64,000 bases of DNA from Solirubrobacteraceae bacterium (GTDB taxonomy: Bacteria > Actinomycetota > Thermoleophilia > Solirubrobacterales > Solirubrobacteraceae): positions 124,001 through 188,000 of the forward strand of contig JAPSGI010000001.1 in assembly GCA_031177685.1 (NCBI GenBank). The letters are read 5' to 3'. This document shows positions 61,504 to 64,000 of this stretch, piece by piece. The notes beneath the pieces are model-generated. The model searched no databases. It was not told where the DNA came from and worked only from the letters and a program-made list of their open reading frames with translations. The number at the start of each line of letters is the position of its first letter. Position 1 is the first letter of the stretch. The position numbers and the translations under genes are program-made.

Positions 61504-64000
61504 TCAGTGCTCGTGCGGGTGGGCGGGGTCGTGGAGCGGGTGGTGGTGATAGATCCCAGCGGCGTGCATGCGCCGGTGCAGGCGGTCATAGGCGCTGGCG
61601 AGCGTCGCGCGCAGCTGCTCGAAGCGGCGTGCCTCGGTGCGCGGGGCGACCGTATCGACGTAGGCGATGGCACCCTGGATCTGGTCGAGGACCGCCATCG
61701 AGTCGACCTCCGAGAACAGCTCGGAACCGGCGACCAGGACCTGTACGGCGCTGGTATGGGCGGCGATCTCGTCGGCCTGCCCGGCATGGCTGCCCCGTAC
61801 GCGCAGCGCGATCCACGTCGAATCCGTGACCCGAACGGCGGCGCGGCCCCTCGCGGTGAGCGCGCCACCGCCGTCCGCCTCGTCCACCACGAGACCGCCG
61901 GCGATCACCTCGACCCGGGCGATCGGGACGCGAACGGACTCCACTTCGTACTCGACCTCGAGGGTGCCACCGCCGGGCGGAAGGTCGATCCGCCCGCCCG
62001 GCACTGCCCCCTCGACGCGCAGGGAAGCGAGCGGGCCCACGGTCGCAAACGTGTTCCCCGCACGGATCGCGTCCATCCAGTTCTCGTACGTGAGCTCGCG
62101 GTCGCCGAGATACGCGTAGGTGCGCAGGCCGCCGAGCAGCATCTCGGCGCTCATCTTGTCCGAGCCGCCGACGAGCGGCAGGTGGTAGCCCAGGTTGAGG
62201 TATCGGTACCAGTCCGCGATGCCGTACGCGACCGTGTGAGGTCCGTCGGCGTGCAGCGGGTTGAAACGCATGAGCTCGAGGGCGTGCACCAGCCCGAGCA
62301 CGATGTCGGCGGCGCGCTCGAGCTGCGGGGTGGGCGCGTGGGGCATCACTACGAGGCCGCGCTGATCGATGCAGCGCTGCGCCCAGTCAGCCATCGTCAC
62401 CTCGACTGGGTCGCCGAACGCCGACTCGCTCGGGCCGCCGGTGCACAGCGGGTGGATGAGCTCGCCCGAGTAGCCGAGAAGCGAGATGTGGCCGAGCGTC
62501 GACATCCGGTTCTCGGAGCCCACGCGCACGAGGAACTCTCCCCGCCCGCCGAGGTCCTCCGCGCCGAACGTCGTGCGACCGTCGAAATCGCCGACGTTCG
62601 TGAACAGCTCGCCCCACTGCGTCGCGAGCACGTTGACGACGTTCACGCCCTCCGCGCGTCCCTCCAGCAGGGCGGTCTGCGGGCTGAGGAAGTGCACGTG
62701 CGTGTCGGCGGTGACCCAGCCTCGCTCGCGCCACCGCAGGACCCGCTCGAGCGCGAAGGTCACCTCGTCGGTTTCCGGCGTCACCTCGATCGACGTCCGC
62801 ACGGGTGCGATCTCGCAGCCGCGGGTGATCTCGACGTACACGGTCCCGAGCGGCAGGTCGGCGACGCACACGCCGTCCACGTATGCGTATTGGCTGTCGC
62901 CGTTGACGAACTCGCCGGCCCGGTCGTCGGACCACCCGGTCGGTACCTTGCGGTGATGGCCACGCGGCGGCAGGTACTCGCCGGCCTCCCCGTGCAGGTG
63001 CAGACGGACGGCCACGGGCTCGCCCGAACCGCCCTCCGAAAAGCACAGGCGGACAGGACGATGCGCGGGCGCCACCGTCGCGACTGCGTCGTCGCGCACC
63101 TCGTCGGCCAGTTCGATGACCCGGTCGCCGACGTACAGCCGGGCCTGCGAATGAGCCGCGTACTCGACGATCGCCTCCCGCTCGGAGCGCGACGGCTCGG
63201 TGACCAGGGCGTCGGTGCTCCATCGTGCGTGGTCGTAGTCGAGCGCGGCGCGCGCCGAGATCACGGTGCCGAGGTCGATGTCGACCCCGTCGAGCTCGCC
63301 GATCGCGTTGAGCACCATGCCGTCGGGGATGCGCAGCTTCAGCTTGCGCCGGAGGCCCGGCCGCAGCGGATGCTCGGCGACCGTCGTCGTCGTCACCGCG
63401 TAGATCGCCGAACGCGACTCGCGCGGACGGCACGTCACGCGGCGCAGCGGGCGATCGGGGACGGGATTCGCGAGCGCGTAGATCCAGAGCAGCTCGGAGA
63501 GCGCGCTTCGCGGGTCGCGCACGGCGTCCGTGGCGGCCTGCGCGCGCATCTCCCGGCCCGCGGCGGCACCGGCCGCAACCCGCCCAACCAGGATGTCCTC
63601 GTCGACGGGCAACAGCACGCGATCCTCCGACGCCGGGACGCAAGCGAAGGGCGCGGATCCCCAGCCGCCGCTCCGCTGCTGGATTGCGAAGCGGCGGTGA
63701 ATCGGCCTGCGCTCTGTCGTGCCGTCTTCGTACTCCAGCTCGTACTCCGATACCAGTTCGCCGAGCTCGTACCCGTGGAAAGAGCGGCCGAGGTGCTCGA
63801 CGGACGCGTCCTCGGCGACGTGGACGAACAGGACGTAGGTGGCGCGCGCGCCGTTCAGGTCGATCCGGACGGTCTCGGTGTCGAGCAGCACGACGTCGTC
63901 CTCGCCCGGCGTGCCGAACGCGAACGGGATCCCGCGGATCGTCTCGTCCTTCCAGCACTCGAAAGTCGCCGGTGTCGCGAGCGGCTCGGGTAGGTCGCTG
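61504..64000 (-). CDS. CehA/McbA-family metallohydrolase, 5' end outside window
   Basis: At least 831 residues; the frame stays open to the window edge, so the N-terminus is missing. A long N-terminal beta-rich region (IRGIPFAFGTPGEDDVVLLDTETV, then 7-strand-like repeats) leads to a PHP-like domain with ADTHVHFLSP and GHISLLGYSG, VVMPHAPTP and GGSDKMSAE metal ligands, as in CehA/McbA hydrolases. The C-terminus is His-rich (AGIYHHHPLHDPAHPHEH), a likely metal-binding tail. Operon with the nickel permease. Substrate unknown. Confidence 0.75.
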   Translation of the reverse strand, partial: SDLPEPLATPATFECWKDETIRGIPFAFGTPGEDDVVLLDTETVRIDLNGARATYVLFVHVAEDASVEHLGRSFHGYELGELVSEYELEYEDGTTERRPIHRRFAIQQRSGGWGSAPFACVPASEDRVLLPVDEDILVGRVAAGAAAGREMRAQAATDAVRDPRSALSELLWIYALANPVPDRPLRRVTCRPRESRSAIYAVTTTTVAEHPLRPGLRRKLKLRIPDGMVLNAIGELDGVDIDLGTVISARAALDYDHARWSTDALVTEPSRSEREAIVEYAAHSQARLYVGDRVIELADEVRDDAVATVAPAHRPVRLCFSEGGSGEPVAVRLHLHGEAGEYLPPRGHHRKVPTGWSDDRAGEFVNGDSQYAYVDGVCVADLPLGTVYVEITRGCEIAPVRTSIEVTPETDEVTFALERVLRWRERGWVTADTHVHFLSPQTALLEGRAEGVNVVNVLATQWGELFTNVGDFDGRTTFGAEDLGGRGEFLVRVGSENRMSTLGHISLLGYSGELIHPLCTGGPSESAFGDPVEVTMADWAQRCIDQRGLVVMPHAPTPQLERAADIVLGLVHALELMRFNPLHADGPHTVAYGIADWYRYLNLGYHLPLVGGSDKMSAEMLLGGLRTYAYLGDRELTYENWMDAIRAGNTFATVGPLASLRVEGAVPGGRIDLPPGGGTLEVEYEVESVRVPIARVEVIAGGLVVDEADGGGALTARGRAAVRVTDSTWIALRVRGSHAGQADEIAAHTSAVQVLVAGSELFSEVDSMAVLDQIQGAIAYVDTVAPRTEARRFEQLRATLASAYDRLHRRMHAAGIYHHHPLHDPAHPHEH

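Overview
The window is a very G+C-rich (about 70% or more), gene-dense piece of an actinobacterial-type chromosome. Gene content points to a deep-branching actinobacterium, most like the class Thermoleophilia (Solirubrobacterales-like): GTG starts, 4-bp ATGA/GTGA overlaps, MOT1 and NiCoT transporters, an LCP cell-wall ligase, an LmeA-like lipoprotein, secreted proteins with thrombospondin-3-like repeats and a stand-alone CsrA. The class assignment is inference. No 16S rRNA is present and no search was run. No phage, complete insertion sequence or CRISPR array was seen.

Layout. 1-9.6 kb: TCA genes (3' end of icd, mdh), a degenerate MDH paralogue divergent from an AT-hook/HTH regulator, a minus-strand block of small-domain proteins, an MBL hydrolase behind a CRP-like site, then hsp20-lon and a canonical terminator. 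9.6-10.9 kb: a lower-G+C patch with a long imperfect hairpin, a DUF6338 membrane protein and non-coding sequence. 10.9-15.2 kb: hydrolase, VapBC, TetR and secreted/envelope proteins. 15.2-29.2 kb: glyS, a FmdB-type zinc ribbon, a transporter, LCP, glucokinase, rsmI, an M23 peptidase, then a tightly overlapping run metG-tatD-rsmA-ispE-DedA/PAP2 fusion, ending in a PucR-type regulator. 29.2-34 kb: a very large secreted M14 carboxypeptidase, a cyclase/formamidase and a nucleoside phosphorylase. 34-49 kb: tRNA-Gln, glmU, prs, a divergent MarR/flavin oxidoreductase pair, rplY-pth, mfd, a PPIC foldase lipoprotein, mazG-eno and ftsB/divIC. 49-58 kb: csrA, SNase-like lipoprotein, DUF2090 aldolase-like protein, YbdK, a zinc-ribbon pseudo-rhomboid, selD, UPF0173, an R2lox-like oxidase and CsaA. 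58-64 kb: a one-piece sigma/anti-sigma protein, tRNA-Leu(TAA), and a minus-strand set of MOT1 permease, NiCoT permease and a CehA/McbA-like metallohydrolase cut by the window end.

Functional links. Housekeeping operons for central carbon metabolism, translation and envelope precursor supply (glmU, prs, ispE) make up most of the window. The more unusual material is (i) the sigma factor fused to a ZAS-type zinc finger, a membrane segment and a Pro/Ala-rich tail, whose gene has a TTA codon and lies next to the UUA-reading tRNA; (ii) two family members that have lost catalytic residues (MDH-like, rhomboid-like); (iii) an R2lox-like protein that keeps the Val/Tyr cross-link pair; (iv) several long perfect or near-perfect hairpins without U-tracts; and (v) many TANNNT -10 boxes 6-10 nt upstream of start codons (leaderless mRNAs), plus three genes that best fit CTG initiation.
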